Assembly: GCA_040387475.1 (NCBI GenBank)
Contig: JAZKDT010000061.1
Location: 6,708-70,707, forward strand
DNA: 64,000 nucleotides
Direction: 5' to 3'
Origin: UBA4416 sp040387475
GTDB taxonomy: Bacteria > Bacteroidota > Bacteroidia > B-17B0 > Aurantibacillaceae
Of this stretch, positions 1 through 8,782 are shown piece after piece. The position numbers were made by a program, and so were the translations under genes. Below the pieces are notes generated by a model. That model had not been told where the DNA came from. It worked only from the letters and a program-made list of their open reading frames with translations, and ran no database searches. How positions within the stretch are numbered: the stretch's first letter is position 1; every line of letters begins with the position of its first letter.

Positions 1-147
1 GAAACTGTATTTGAAACACTTTACTGCATCAACATTAAAGATCATTATTTTATAACTGTGAATTACCAATACGCTATAAACGTAGGTTATAATGCTGACA
101 GGGGAAATGCCCATTTTTTAGGATTAAGGCTAAACCTTACTCTTTAA
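1..147 (+). CDS. C-terminal fragment of a carbohydrate porin-like outer membrane protein
   Basis: The window opens inside a reading frame that gives 48 residues and stops at 145-147. The peptide alternates polar and hydrophobic residues and ends in beta-strand-like segments (FITVNYQYAINVGYN, then HFLGLRLNLTL). This resembles the last two strands of OprB-type carbohydrate-selective porins, whose C-termini have a Q-Y-x-x-N-x-G stretch followed by a G-L-R strand. It converges on folP with 5 bp between the stops. The family assignment rests on a short tail and is an inference; an outer-membrane beta-barrel of another family is the alternative. Confidence 0.5.
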   Translation, partial: ETVFETLYCINIKDHYFITVNYQYAINVGYNADRGNAHFLGLRLNLTL

Positions 148-152
148 ATAAA

Positions 153-986
153 TTATTGCTTTTTGTAAAACTCAAACAAGTCAATTGCCTGTTTAGCTTC
201 CTTCACATCATGCACTCTCAGTATTTTAGCTCCCCCTTGCAACGCCAATGTATTAAGAACAGTTGTTCCGTTTAAGGCAGTTACCGGGGATGTATTAATT
301 ACTTTGTTAATCATGGATTTGCGGGAAAGGCCTGCCAATATTGGATAATCGAATTTGGTAAATTCATTTAAATATTTAAGTAATTGAAAATTATGTTCCA
401 CGGTCTTTCCAAACCCAAAACCAACATCCAATATCATTTTATCAAAACCAAGATGCTGTGCCTGCTCTATTTTTGAAACATAAAAATCTGAAATTTCTTT
501 TACCACATCAGTATACTGAGGATTTTTCTGCATATTTTGAGGGGTTCCCTGCATATGCATTAAAACATAAGCGATTTGATGTTTTGCAACCAGGTCGAGC
601 ATGCTCTTATCCATCTGGCTCCCCGAAATATCATTGATAATATCTGCCCCTAGATCAATGGCAAATTCTGCTACTTCTGATAAATAAGTGTCTACAGAAA
701 TAAAGATTCTTGGAAATTCTTTTCTGAGTTTGATCAAAGGCTCCCTAAGTCGTGTTATTTCATCTTTAACCGACACTGCTGCGGCATTGGGTCGTGAGGA
801 CGCCGCTCCAATATCAATGATTGTAGCGCCTTCGTTAATCTTAACTTCGGCATCTTTTACGACATCTGTAACCGATGAGAATTTGCCTCCATCATAAAAA
901 CTATCAGGGGTAATATTAATGATGGCCATAACCTGAGCTTTATCAAAACTCAATTGTTTGCCATTTGTTAAATACGTTTTATTCAT
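153..986 (-). CDS. folP: Dihydropteroate synthase
   Basis: Cytosolic enzyme of folate synthesis that condenses p-aminobenzoate with hydroxymethyl-dihydropterin pyrophosphate. The 277-residue length is normal. Visible family motifs are the N-terminal signature IINITPDSF (22-30) followed by YDGGKF, the pterin-site GATIIDIGAASSRP, SVDTY, DIINDISG, the GFGFGKT loop, AGLSRKSMI, and the C-terminal RVHDVKEA. The SSRP segment carries the serine and arginine loop around which sulfonamide resistance changes occur in other species. It is divergent from the DUF1599 gene by 66 bp, the usual arrangement in Bacteroidota. The ATG start is directly before the first beta strand and is convincing. Confidence 0.97.
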   Translation of the reverse strand: MNKTYLTNGKQLSFDKAQVMAIINITPDSFYDGGKFSSVTDVVKDAEVKINEGATIIDIGAASSRPNAAAVSVKDEITRLREPLIKLRKEFPRIFISVDTYLSEVAEFAIDLGADIINDISGSQMDKSMLDLVAKHQIAYVLMHMQGTPQNMQKNPQYTDVVKEISDFYVSKIEQAQHLGFDKMILDVGFGFGKTVEHNFQLLKYLNEFTKFDYPILAGLSRKSMINKVINTSPVTALNGTTVLNTLALQGGAKILRVHDVKEAKQAIDLFEFYKKQ

Positions 987-1052
987 AATTGTTAAATTAG
1001 CGCACCTATTCTAAAAAACTATTATAGTTCAATGTAAGAATAATATATTATA

Positions 1053-1631
1053 ATGGATATAACATTAGACAAACCCGAAAATTCCATCTACGTAATGAAT
1101 AATACCTCACAGCAATATGACGCGGCGATCAAATTATGTAAAGATCTTTTTTTGAAGAAAATGAAGGATTATGGCACAGCCTGGCGCAATTTACGTCCCA
1201 CCTCTTTAACTGACCAAATCTTTATTAAAGCCCAACGTATCAAGAGTATAGAAGAAAAAGGAACTCAAAAAATAGTAGACGATATTACCGGTGAATATAT
1301 TGGGATCATCAATTATTGTATTATTTCTTTAATTCAGCTGGAATTAGCAGAGGATACACGCGTTGATTTACCTTACGATGAAGTAGAGCAACTGTATAAC
1401 AAATACGCTAGTCAAACCAAACAGTTGATGGAAGATAAAAACCATGACTATGGTGAAGCATGGCGTGATATGCGTATCAGCTCATTAACTGATTTGATCC
1501 TGATGAAAATCTTCAGAGTGAAACAAATTGAGGATAATAAAGGACAAACTATTGTGAGTGAAGGAGTGGATGCCAACTACATGGACATGCTCAACTACTC
1601 TGTTTTCGCGCTAATCAAGCTAAAAGGCTAG
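1053..1631 (+). CDS. DUF1599 protein with two tandem copies of the domain
   Basis: A 192-residue cytosolic protein of unknown function belonging to the DUF1599 (nucleotide modification associated domain 1) family. It is a clear internal duplication: KDYGTAWRNLRPTSLTDQ (about 41-58) with a following I-x-x-K-x-x-R-I-K segment is repeated as HDYGEAWRDMRISSLTDL (about 133-150) with the same tail. Each half ends in a hydrophobic helix (IINYCIISLIQLEL and MLNYSVFALIKLKG). The conserved D-Y-G-x-A-W-R core in both halves suggests two equivalent binding sites. It sits divergently from folP, so a link to nucleotide or folate metabolism is possible but only inferred. Confidence 0.85.
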   Translation: MDITLDKPENSIYVMNNTSQQYDAAIKLCKDLFLKKMKDYGTAWRNLRPTSLTDQIFIKAQRIKSIEEKGTQKIVDDITGEYIGIINYCIISLIQLELAEDTRVDLPYDEVEQLYNKYASQTKQLMEDKNHDYGEAWRDMRISSLTDLILMKIFRVKQIEDNKGQTIVSEGVDANYMDMLNYSVFALIKLKG

Positions 1632-1710
1632 TTTTCCCAATATTCCCCACTTTGTAACTGTAAAGCTGGCACAAAATTATCATGAGTATAGCAAATCAAA
1701 CTATACAATT

Positions 1711-2385
1711 ATGAAAACACAGGTCACTTTAAAAACACTGTTCTATACAGTAATGTTTTTATCATTTTTTAATGTCAATTCTCAAGCCCAAAACGGAAAA
1801 GAGTTTTATCGCACCCCTTATAACACCCGTAACAGCGGTTCATTTGATAAAGGAACAAATCTTTTAAGTATAGGGTATGGATTTCCTAATTATTTATATA
1901 ACGGCTACAATGTTTCTAATACATCTTTAAACGGGAATCATTTTGGTTTTGGACCTGGTATGTTAAAATATGAATTCGCTATCAGAGATGAAGTTGGATT
2001 AGGGATTGTATTACAAGGTGCAGGTAAAAGTTTTAAATATAAGGCAGGAAATAATATTTACACCGATCATGCCTGGGGTGTAGGTGGTGCCTTTATGGGA
2101 TATTATCACTTTAATAAATTAATTCCTGTTGAAAAATTAGACGTTTACGCTGGTTTAGGGATCAATTTTACCTATCAGGAATTAAACAGAGATGCAGCTT
2201 ATTATAACTACTATTATGATTATTATGGATATTATTATACGGATGCTGTTCGCAGAGATTTTATGGTACGACCAAACGGAGTATTAGGTGTAAGATATTA
2301 TGTAGCTCCTAAATTCTCTTTTTATGCAGAAGCAGGATATACATCTTTCAGCTCACTTAACATCGGCATGACATTCAGATTATAA
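1711..2385 (+). CDS. Secreted outer-membrane beta-barrel protein, tyrosine-rich
   Basis: A 224-residue protein with an N-terminal signal peptide (hydrophobic stretch about 8-22, cleavage probably near residue 26). The mature part consists of amphipathic strands rich in glycine and aromatic residues and ends in FSSLNIGMTFRL, a typical C-terminal barrel strand with a penultimate arginine. A striking tyrosine-rich loop lies near residues 170-190 (YYNYYYDYYGYYYTD), probably extracellular. It resembles small OmpW/PorT-size barrels. The stop lies 2 bp from the stop of the convergent ABC gene, so no terminator separates them. Confidence 0.7.
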   Translation: MKTQVTLKTLFYTVMFLSFFNVNSQAQNGKEFYRTPYNTRNSGSFDKGTNLLSIGYGFPNYLYNGYNVSNTSLNGNHFGFGPGMLKYEFAIRDEVGLGIVLQGAGKSFKYKAGNNIYTDHAWGVGGAFMGYYHFNKLIPVEKLDVYAGLGINFTYQELNRDAAYYNYYYDYYGYYYTDAVRRDFMVRPNGVLGVRYYVAPKFSFYAEAGYTSFSSLNIGMTFRL

Positions 2386-2387
2386 AA

Positions 2388-4034
2388 TTAAAGCTCGATT
2401 ACTTTATCGGCATATCTTAAAGCGGAATCTCTGTGACTTATAATCACAGAGGTTTTGTTTTTCATAATAGTTTGCAGATTGTTTAAAATTTGTTCCTCAG
2501 TTTCCACATCTACCGCCGATAAACAATCATCAAATATCAATATCTGCGGTTTTGATATAATGGCACGGGCAATAGAAATTCGTTGCTTCTGACCACCCGA
2601 TAAAGTAACTCCTCTTTCGCCAACAACGGTATTAAACCCATCGGGAAAACTCATGATATTTTCATACACACCCGCATCTTTCGCAGCCTGCATAATTTCT
2701 TGTTCCGAATAATTATGATTTGTTGAAAAAGCAATGTTGTTTCTTATAGTATCTGAAAATAAGAAAACCTCCTGCGGTACGTAACCGATGCTTTTTCTTA
2801 ATTCAAACAAATCATACTTCCTTATGGGATATCCGTCGATATAAATTTCACCGGATGTAGTATCGTATAAACGGGTAATAAGGTTTGCTAAGGTTGATTT
2901 CCCTGCCCCTATCTGGCCTTTAATTCCAATCGTTTTCCCTTTTTCAATTTTCAAATCAAGATTTTTGATCGCTTCAATTTTACTGTCCTCATACGTAAAA
3001 CTCACATTTTTAAATTCAATATCACCTTCAATTTTTGTATGGATTTCAGGCTGGTTAATAATAGTTGACTGTATGTTTAAAAACTCATTAATACGCGTTT
3101 GTGAAGCAGAGGCGCGCTGAACTAATGACGTCACCCAACCTAGAGATGCAAAGGGCCATGTGAGTTTATAAACAAATGTTATAAATGCCGTAATGTCTCC
3201 AGGCATTATGACATGATTAACTACCAGTCGCCCACCCAGCCAAACTGTAGCAATAACGCTTATTCCAATCATTAACACCATTACCGGTTGAAAAAATGCT
3301 TCCACAATGGCCAGTCGTAAATTTTGCGTTTTAAAGTTGGTGTTGAGATTTTCCAGTTCATTCACATAGTGTTTTTCTCTAGCGTAAGCTTTAATAACCC
3401 GGATAGCAGAAAACGTTTCCTGTGCATGAGATGTGAGTTTTGATAATTCCTGTTGAACAACGGTACTTCTTTTATTGATGAGATCAGATACTTTGTAAAT
3501 GACAAACGACAAAAATGGTAAAGGTGCAAACACAAGTAAGGTTAACTGCCAGTTTATTTTAAACATAAACAACAAAACGATTAATACGGTGGCAAATGTG
3601 TTGATCAAATACATAATGGCGGGACCCGTGTACATTCTAACCTTACCAACATCCTCGCTGATCCTACTCATTAGATCGCCTGTACTGTTATTTTTAAAAA
3701 ACGACGCGTCCAACGTCTGGTAATGAACATACAATTCATTTTTTTGATCGAACTCAATAAAACGGCTCATTACAATAATGGTTTGCCGCATCAAAAACAT
3801 GAACAATCCACTTGCCAAAGCAAGCCCTAATAATGTTAAGCCAAAAATAATAAAAGTAGAGGCAGCTACTTTTTGATGTGTTGAAATAAGTTTTACTATT
3901 TCATTTGTAGCATCACCAACTACAATACCCTGATAAACCGAAAAAGTGGTGGAAAGGATAACAAACAATGCTCCAGCTAATAAACGCCATTTGTATTTAA
4001 TAAAATATGCGTTTATAGTTTTAAGAGATTTCAT
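2388..4034 (-). CDS. ABC exporter, fused permease and ATPase (multidrug/lipid half-transporter)
   Basis: A 548-residue half-transporter: six predicted membrane helices in residues about 15-300, then a nucleotide-binding domain. Walker A is GQIGAGKST, the signature is LSGGQKQR, and Walker B reads ILIFDDCLSAVD with the H-loop at ISHRDS. The residue after the Walker B aspartate is Asp rather than the usual catalytic Glu, as in the degenerate partner of heterodimeric exporters such as YheI. The protein ends at KVIEL, immediately after the point where relatives normally continue with about 30 more residues (GKIVEEGTHEEL-type tail), so the C-terminus is short. No second half-transporter gene is adjacent. 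Confidence 0.9.
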   Translation of the reverse strand: MKSLKTINAYFIKYKWRLLAGALFVILSTTFSVYQGIVVGDATNEIVKLISTHQKVAASTFIIFGLTLLGLALASGLFMFLMRQTIIVMSRFIEFDQKNELYVHYQTLDASFFKNNSTGDLMSRISEDVGKVRMYTGPAIMYLINTFATVLIVLLFMFKINWQLTLLVFAPLPFLSFVIYKVSDLINKRSTVVQQELSKLTSHAQETFSAIRVIKAYAREKHYVNELENLNTNFKTQNLRLAIVEAFFQPVMVLMIGISVIATVWLGGRLVVNHVIMPGDITAFITFVYKLTWPFASLGWVTSLVQRASASQTRINEFLNIQSTIINQPEIHTKIEGDIEFKNVSFTYEDSKIEAIKNLDLKIEKGKTIGIKGQIGAGKSTLANLITRLYDTTSGEIYIDGYPIRKYDLFELRKSIGYVPQEVFLFSDTIRNNIAFSTNHNYSEQEIMQAAKDAGVYENIMSFPDGFNTVVGERGVTLSGGQKQRISIARAIISKPQILIFDDCLSAVDVETEEQILNNLQTIMKNKTSVIISHRDSALRYADKVIEL

Positions 4035-4088
4035 TTTAAAAGACTAAAAAGACGATATTACTATGAGATAAAGATTAATATAGTAACC

Positions 4089-5054
4089 TTAAAAGTCGTT
4101 ATTGAGTTGATTTGTGGCTTTTTGTAAGATTTCGAAAGCATTTTCAGCCATTAAATTTTCTTTATCAAGCGTTGGATTAATTTCCACCATTTCAAAACAA
4201 ACGATTTTTTTAGAACGCATGATGTAATAAATCAAATTTCCCGCTTCTTTTTCGGTAATCCCATTGGGAACGGGAGTTCCGGTACCACTACTGATTCGGC
4301 TATCCATACTATCCACATCAAAACTTACGTAAATAATATCACAGTGATCCAGGTAGTTTAACGATTCGATAGCAACCCTTTCTACCGCTTTTTTGCGAAT
4401 CTCCTGTAAATTAAATACTCTTACTTTATTTTTCTTAATTAAAAAATCTTCCTGTGGTTCAAAATCACGTAAAGCAATATAAACCAAATCATTATAATGA
4501 ATCTTGGGAGTTATACCTCCCATACCCTTCAATTTTTCCCAATATTCAACAGTTTCATCATCCGGCTTATTTTGCTGGCGCTCTTTGTTATCTTCGCCCA
4601 GTACACACGCAATTGGCATTCCGTGCATATTACCACTTGGCGTGGTATAGGGTGTATGAATATCAGCATGCGCATCAATCCATATTACGCCGACTCTCTT
4701 ATTGGGATACGCCATTTTAATACCGCTAATTGTTCCTAAAGCAGAACTGTGATCACCGGCTAAGACAATAGGCACCTCTTCTTTTAATAATGTTTTCTTT
4801 ATTTCGTTTGCTAAACGCTCATTCAAAGTAAAAATACCTTTGATACGTTTGGCATAATCATTTACTACAGGTTCTAATAACAAATGATTTTCGTTCTGAA
4901 CTTCTACTGTTTTAAATTTTTTAAAAAAATTACTCCCAAAGTCAAGGGCTGCAATTTTGATTGCATCAACCCCCATGCTTGAGCCACGGGTTCCTGCTCC
5001 TATTTCACTTTTTACTTCAATTAATTTGATTGGCTTAATCATAGGTATGCTCAT
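4089..5054 (-). CDS. rocF: Arginase
   Basis: Binuclear manganese hydrolase converting arginine to ornithine and urea. At 321 residues it has the normal length, and the metal ligands are all visible: GDHS (100-103), DAHAD (127-131), and the SFDVDSMD motif in the C-terminal third. The substrate loop after DAHAD (TPSGNMHGMP) matches true arginases rather than agmatinases or formimidoylglutamases. It stands alone, 72 bp upstream of bioD in the same direction but with no functional link to it. The start ATG precedes a second Met at residue 5; either could be used. Confidence 0.9.
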   Translation of the reverse strand: MSIPMIKPIKLIEVKSEIGAGTRGSSMGVDAIKIAALDFGSNFFKKFKTVEVQNENHLLLEPVVNDYAKRIKGIFTLNERLANEIKKTLLKEEVPIVLAGDHSSALGTISGIKMAYPNKRVGVIWIDAHADIHTPYTTPSGNMHGMPIACVLGEDNKERQQNKPDDETVEYWEKLKGMGGITPKIHYNDLVYIALRDFEPQEDFLIKKNKVRVFNLQEIRKKAVERVAIESLNYLDHCDIIYVSFDVDSMDSRISSGTGTPVPNGITEKEAGNLIYYIMRSKKIVCFEMVEINPTLDKENLMAENAFEILQKATNQLNNDF

Positions 5055-5125
5055 AGATTATTTTAAGAGCGTAAAGATACAAAGGAAATGTAATTAAAAC
5101 CCAAATAAGGCTCAAAAAGAAGTAT

Positions 5126-5731
5126 TTAGAGCCTTATTGACTCCGAAATGCGGGAAATTGAAGTATTTGTAAGCGTTTCAAGTATTGGTATATCAATGAT
5201 CATATCCAGCAACGCATGTTTCAAAACCGCTTCCTTCACTTCTTTTTCAAATATTCCGTTAAAAATCAAGGAGTGAATTTTAAAGTTATTACGTCTTAAA
5301 TAATCGATGGATAGTAATGTGTGATTGATACAACCCAGATAGTTTGATATAACCAGTGCGATCTCACAATCGGTTTTCCGGGCAATATCAATGACATAGT
5401 GCTCACTATTAATTGGAACCAATAAACCACCTGCGCCTTCAATAATCAGATGGTTATCAGTTACAGGAATGTTAATTTTGTCAAGTTCAATCTCCACTCC
5501 GTCCAACTTTGCAGCAAAATGCGGAGATAGAGGCTCTTTCAACAAATAACATTCAGGGTGAATAACTGTTTTGGAATTACTGATGAGTGACTTTACAGTG
5601 TCTGAATCTCTTCCTTCTATAGTTCCACTTTGTATTGGTTTCCAGTAATCCGCTTGTAACGCTTCCGTTAAAATAGCCGATGCTATTGTTTTTCCAACAT
5701 TGGTTCCGATACCGGTTACAAATAAATTCAT
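5126..5731 (-). CDS. bioD: Dethiobiotin synthetase
   Basis: ATP-dependent carboxylation of 7,8-diaminopelargonic acid to dethiobiotin in biotin synthesis. The P-loop GIGTNVGKT occupies residues 7-15, and the second nucleotide-site motif IEGAGGLLVPI is present, both diagnostic of BioD. The length (201 residues) is slightly under the common 210-230. Its ATG overlaps the stop of the upstream glycosyltransferase by one base (TAATG on the minus strand), so it is probably translationally coupled to it, an unusual partner. No other bio gene lies in the window. Confidence 0.93.
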   Translation of the reverse strand: MNLFVTGIGTNVGKTIASAILTEALQADYWKPIQSGTIEGRDSDTVKSLISNSKTVIHPECYLLKEPLSPHFAAKLDGVEIELDKINIPVTDNHLIIEGAGGLLVPINSEHYVIDIARKTDCEIALVISNYLGCINHTLLSIDYLRRNNFKIHSLIFNGIFEKEVKEAVLKHALLDMIIDIPILETLTNTSISRISESIRL

Positions 5732-6870
5732 TAATTAAATAAGTTTAGATAATTCAATTTAATGTCTTGAATATTTAATTTTCGTTGAATAAATAATAAA
5801 CAATTTTTACAAACAGCATCAAACTCTTGTTGATTAAGCGAGGCGATTTTTTCTATCGCTACTGTAAACGCTTTTTTATCCGTTAAATCTAAATCAAATC
5901 CTGCATTTTCATTCGTCAAATTTCTCCACGGCGTTTGATCAGAAATAATAACGGGCCGACCGTTCTGAAAAGTTTCTGCTATAATATGTCCAAAATTTTC
6001 AGTCTGTGTAGGTAATAATAAAGCATGATACCGACCAATTGTATTTCCAATGTCTTCTGGTGTTAACACAGATTTATAAGTAAACTTAACGTTATCCGGC
6101 AGCGACTTCGCATTTTGCTCACATTGTTTCCAATAGGCTTCGTCTTCCTTGGGTCCATAAACATCAAAAACTACATGGACTTTAACTGCTTTTAACGCAT
6201 CAATTGCAAAATATAAATTCTTAATATCTACAATCCTTGCAATAAAACATAACTTTAAAACGCCAGACTGTTTATCAATAGAAATGATATCACCCGGTAT
6301 TGCAGGCAAATTAGATACTTCAGATACCTGAGCATGATTTCCAATTCGTTTTTTGATTTCGACAGTTTCCTGTGATGAAGTAGATTGCCATGAAACATTT
6401 TTAAACAAACCTGTAAACTTAGCGTAAAGCAAATATAATTGTTTTTTAAACGGCTTAACGGCTAAGGCGCCATCACGCAGCATTCCCCGTGGAGCCAACA
6501 CAACTTGTTGGTGTATTTTCCCTTGTTGTTTCCATTTTAAGGGGTACACTGTAAATAGCTTTGAGAATAAACTATTTAAATAAATTTTATCAAAATCCGT
6601 ACTTTGAATCAGGTTCAAAATAAATTTTGGGTTCATGTTCTCGGGGCTTACGTAAAACACAGTTCGTCCTTCGTATGAGGTCCAGGTATTAGTTGTAATA
6701 TTTTTGTAACCTTCGTTACTTTTAAAATCCCTGTCAGTTGTAATAATCTTAAAATTAATTTCATCACCCAACTGCTTTGTAAGGGTGGCAATAGATTGAA
6801 TAGGCCCCCCCGCCAAATAACCCGGCAAAAACCAGTCACACAAAATCAGTATGGTTTTCTTAGCACTCAA
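5731..6870 (-). CDS. Glycosyltransferase, GT4-like (GT-B fold)
   Basis: A 379-residue predicted cytosolic retaining glycosyltransferase. The N-terminus has a Rossmann start followed by the glycine loop LAGGPIQSIATL. The C-terminal half shows VVFDVYGPKED and a donor-site segment PTQTENFGHIIAETFQNG containing the E-x7-E type acidic pair. The apparent start is TTG at 6868-6870; no in-frame ATG lies near the expected N-terminus. It overlaps asnB by 11 bp and bioD by 1 bp, so asnB, this gene and bioD are probably one transcript. The substrate is unknown. Confidence 0.85.
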   Translation of the reverse strand: MSAKKTILILCDWFLPGYLAGGPIQSIATLTKQLGDEINFKIITTDRDFKSNEGYKNITTNTWTSYEGRTVFYVSPENMNPKFILNLIQSTDFDKIYLNSLFSKLFTVYPLKWKQQGKIHQQVVLAPRGMLRDGALAVKPFKKQLYLLYAKFTGLFKNVSWQSTSSQETVEIKKRIGNHAQVSEVSNLPAIPGDIISIDKQSGVLKLCFIARIVDIKNLYFAIDALKAVKVHVVFDVYGPKEDEAYWKQCEQNAKSLPDNVKFTYKSVLTPEDIGNTIGRYHALLLPTQTENFGHIIAETFQNGRPVIISDQTPWRNLTNENAGFDLDLTDKKAFTVAIEKIASLNQQEFDAVCKNCLLFIQRKLNIQDIKLNYLNLFN

Positions 6871-8758
6871 TTTCGTGGGTATTTATCCAATGATTTAAAA
6901 TAATGAGGTGCCATACCCTACTCCACGTGATCCTTGGATCATTGTTTAAGAATCGATTCCATATTAAAAGTACTGATTCTCTATTCACAAAATTTCGTTT
7001 AGAAAATTGCACAATATTTTCTTCGCAAAAATCCTTAAGATCTCCTTTCAACCAATCTTTCCATGGCAACACAAATCCCATCTTAGGACGGGTTGTAATA
7101 TCTGCAGGTAATAAATCTCCCAGCGAATCTGTAAGCAGTTTTTTTGGAGTGTGAGGATATTTATAGCCATCTTTCACACCTAAGGTGAACTCCACCAACT
7201 CATAATCCAAAAAAGGAACACGCACTTCCAATGCAACTGCCATGCTCATTTGATCAGCGTCGCGCAACAAAATATTTTGCATGTATGTTTGAATTTCAAA
7301 TAAAGAAACTCTACTTAAAATATGCTTTTTATCGGTTTCGCTTTTTTTGATTACATTCTTGATAAAATTGTTGGAGTTGTGATATTCTTTTAATAATCCT
7401 TTATAATCTTTTTGATTAAATAATTTACGGTTAATAGGATACGCATTAAAGCCATTGATGATATCCAAGGCTAGTATTTCTGCGGTTTTATCACCCTGCA
7501 CTGATCTCTTTTTAAGAGACAATACTTTACCTAACAACCCTTTAGCGGGAACTAAATTTAACCAGCCTTTTTTTTCGAGTTGATAATAACGCTTAAATAT
7601 ATCATATCCGGCAAATAATTCGTCGCCACCCAGGCCGGATAACGCCATGGTTATACCAGCATTTTTTGTTGCTTTGGAAACGATATAACTATTAGGCCCA
7701 TCGCCGCTCGGGTGGTCCATGGCGGCCAAAGCCTCCGGTAATTGACTTAGGAAATCGTTTGGTGTTAATTTAATTTCGTGATGTTGGGTGTTAAATTTGT
7801 TGGCAATTTGTTTAGCATATTTTGCTTCCGAAAATTCGCTTTCATCAAAACTTACATTAAACGTCTGCACTTTTTCAGAAGATACTTTACTCATTAAGCC
7901 CACAATAGCACTACTATCGATCCCTCCAGATAAAAACGCACCAAACGGAACGTCTGCCACCAAACGTCTTTCAACCGATGCAGTAAGCAATTCATTTACT
8001 TTTTTACAGGTTTGTTCATAGCTTAACTCGTTGTAAGGATTATCCTTAGGATTTGCAAACTGGTTAATGTTCCAGTAGTTACTAATCGTTATTTGATTAT
8101 TCTGTAATTCTAAAACATGGCCGGGCATCAGCATCAACACATCCTGTATAATTGTATTAGGTGCATGCACTGTAGTATATTGAACATACTCAGCAACCGA
8201 TTTCAAATTGATCTTCTTTTCAATTAAACCTGAATGTATCAAAGCCCTTATCTCTGACGCATACAGCAATACATTGTTTTTAAAATGATAGTACACAGGC
8301 TTAATTCCCATGCGATCCCTTACAATCAAAAGTTTTTGCTCTACCGTATCCCAGATAGAAAATGCATACATGCCATTAAATCGTTGTAAACAACCAAGCC
8401 CCCAACGTAAATACGCTGCTAAAATAACTTCCGTATCAGTATTTGTTTTAAAAATGTACGGTAAATTTTTGGAGCCGTGTTCGGCGCGTTGCAATTCTAA
8501 TTTCAAATCTTTATAATTATACAACTCGCCGTTGTAAACCATCACATACCGGCCGTCCTGAGAAAAGAATGGCTGGTTACCGGCGTCCGACAAATCGATG
8601 ATCGACAAACGACGGTGACCTGAAAAACAATGATCATCATTCCATATGCCTTCCGAATCAGGTCCGCGATGGGCAATGGAGTCAGTCATTTTTTTTATAG
8701 CAGAATGGTATACCGGTTTATTTATCTGGTTTCCAACAATACCTGTAATTCCACACAT
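6860..8758 (-). CDS. asnB: Asparagine synthase (glutamine-hydrolysing)
   Basis: Two-domain amidotransferase. The N-terminal Ntn glutaminase begins with Met-Cys2, the nucleophile exposed after Met removal, and has RGPDSEG (31-37) and YNGELYNY (75-82). The synthetase domain carries the pyrophosphate loop SGGIDSS (277-283) and SGLGGDELFAGY. The length (632) fits the longer AsnB subgroup often found in polysaccharide and capsule loci, where they amidate a sugar-acid or aminate a precursor. The neighbours here are an epimerase and a glycosyltransferase, so a role in glycan modification is as plausible as asparagine supply. Confidence 0.92.
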   Translation of the reverse strand: MCGITGIVGNQINKPVYHSAIKKMTDSIAHRGPDSEGIWNDDHCFSGHRRLSIIDLSDAGNQPFFSQDGRYVMVYNGELYNYKDLKLELQRAEHGSKNLPYIFKTNTDTEVILAAYLRWGLGCLQRFNGMYAFSIWDTVEQKLLIVRDRMGIKPVYYHFKNNVLLYASEIRALIHSGLIEKKINLKSVAEYVQYTTVHAPNTIIQDVLMLMPGHVLELQNNQITISNYWNINQFANPKDNPYNELSYEQTCKKVNELLTASVERRLVADVPFGAFLSGGIDSSAIVGLMSKVSSEKVQTFNVSFDESEFSEAKYAKQIANKFNTQHHEIKLTPNDFLSQLPEALAAMDHPSGDGPNSYIVSKATKNAGITMALSGLGGDELFAGYDIFKRYYQLEKKGWLNLVPAKGLLGKVLSLKKRSVQGDKTAEILALDIINGFNAYPINRKLFNQKDYKGLLKEYHNSNNFIKNVIKKSETDKKHILSRVSLFEIQTYMQNILLRDADQMSMAVALEVRVPFLDYELVEFTLGVKDGYKYPHTPKKLLTDSLGDLLPADITTRPKMGFVLPWKDWLKGDLKDFCEENIVQFSKRNFVNRESVLLIWNRFLNNDPRITWSRVWHLIILNHWINTHEIEC

Positions 8759-8782
8759 ACATTTAAACTAAAAAATTGAAAA

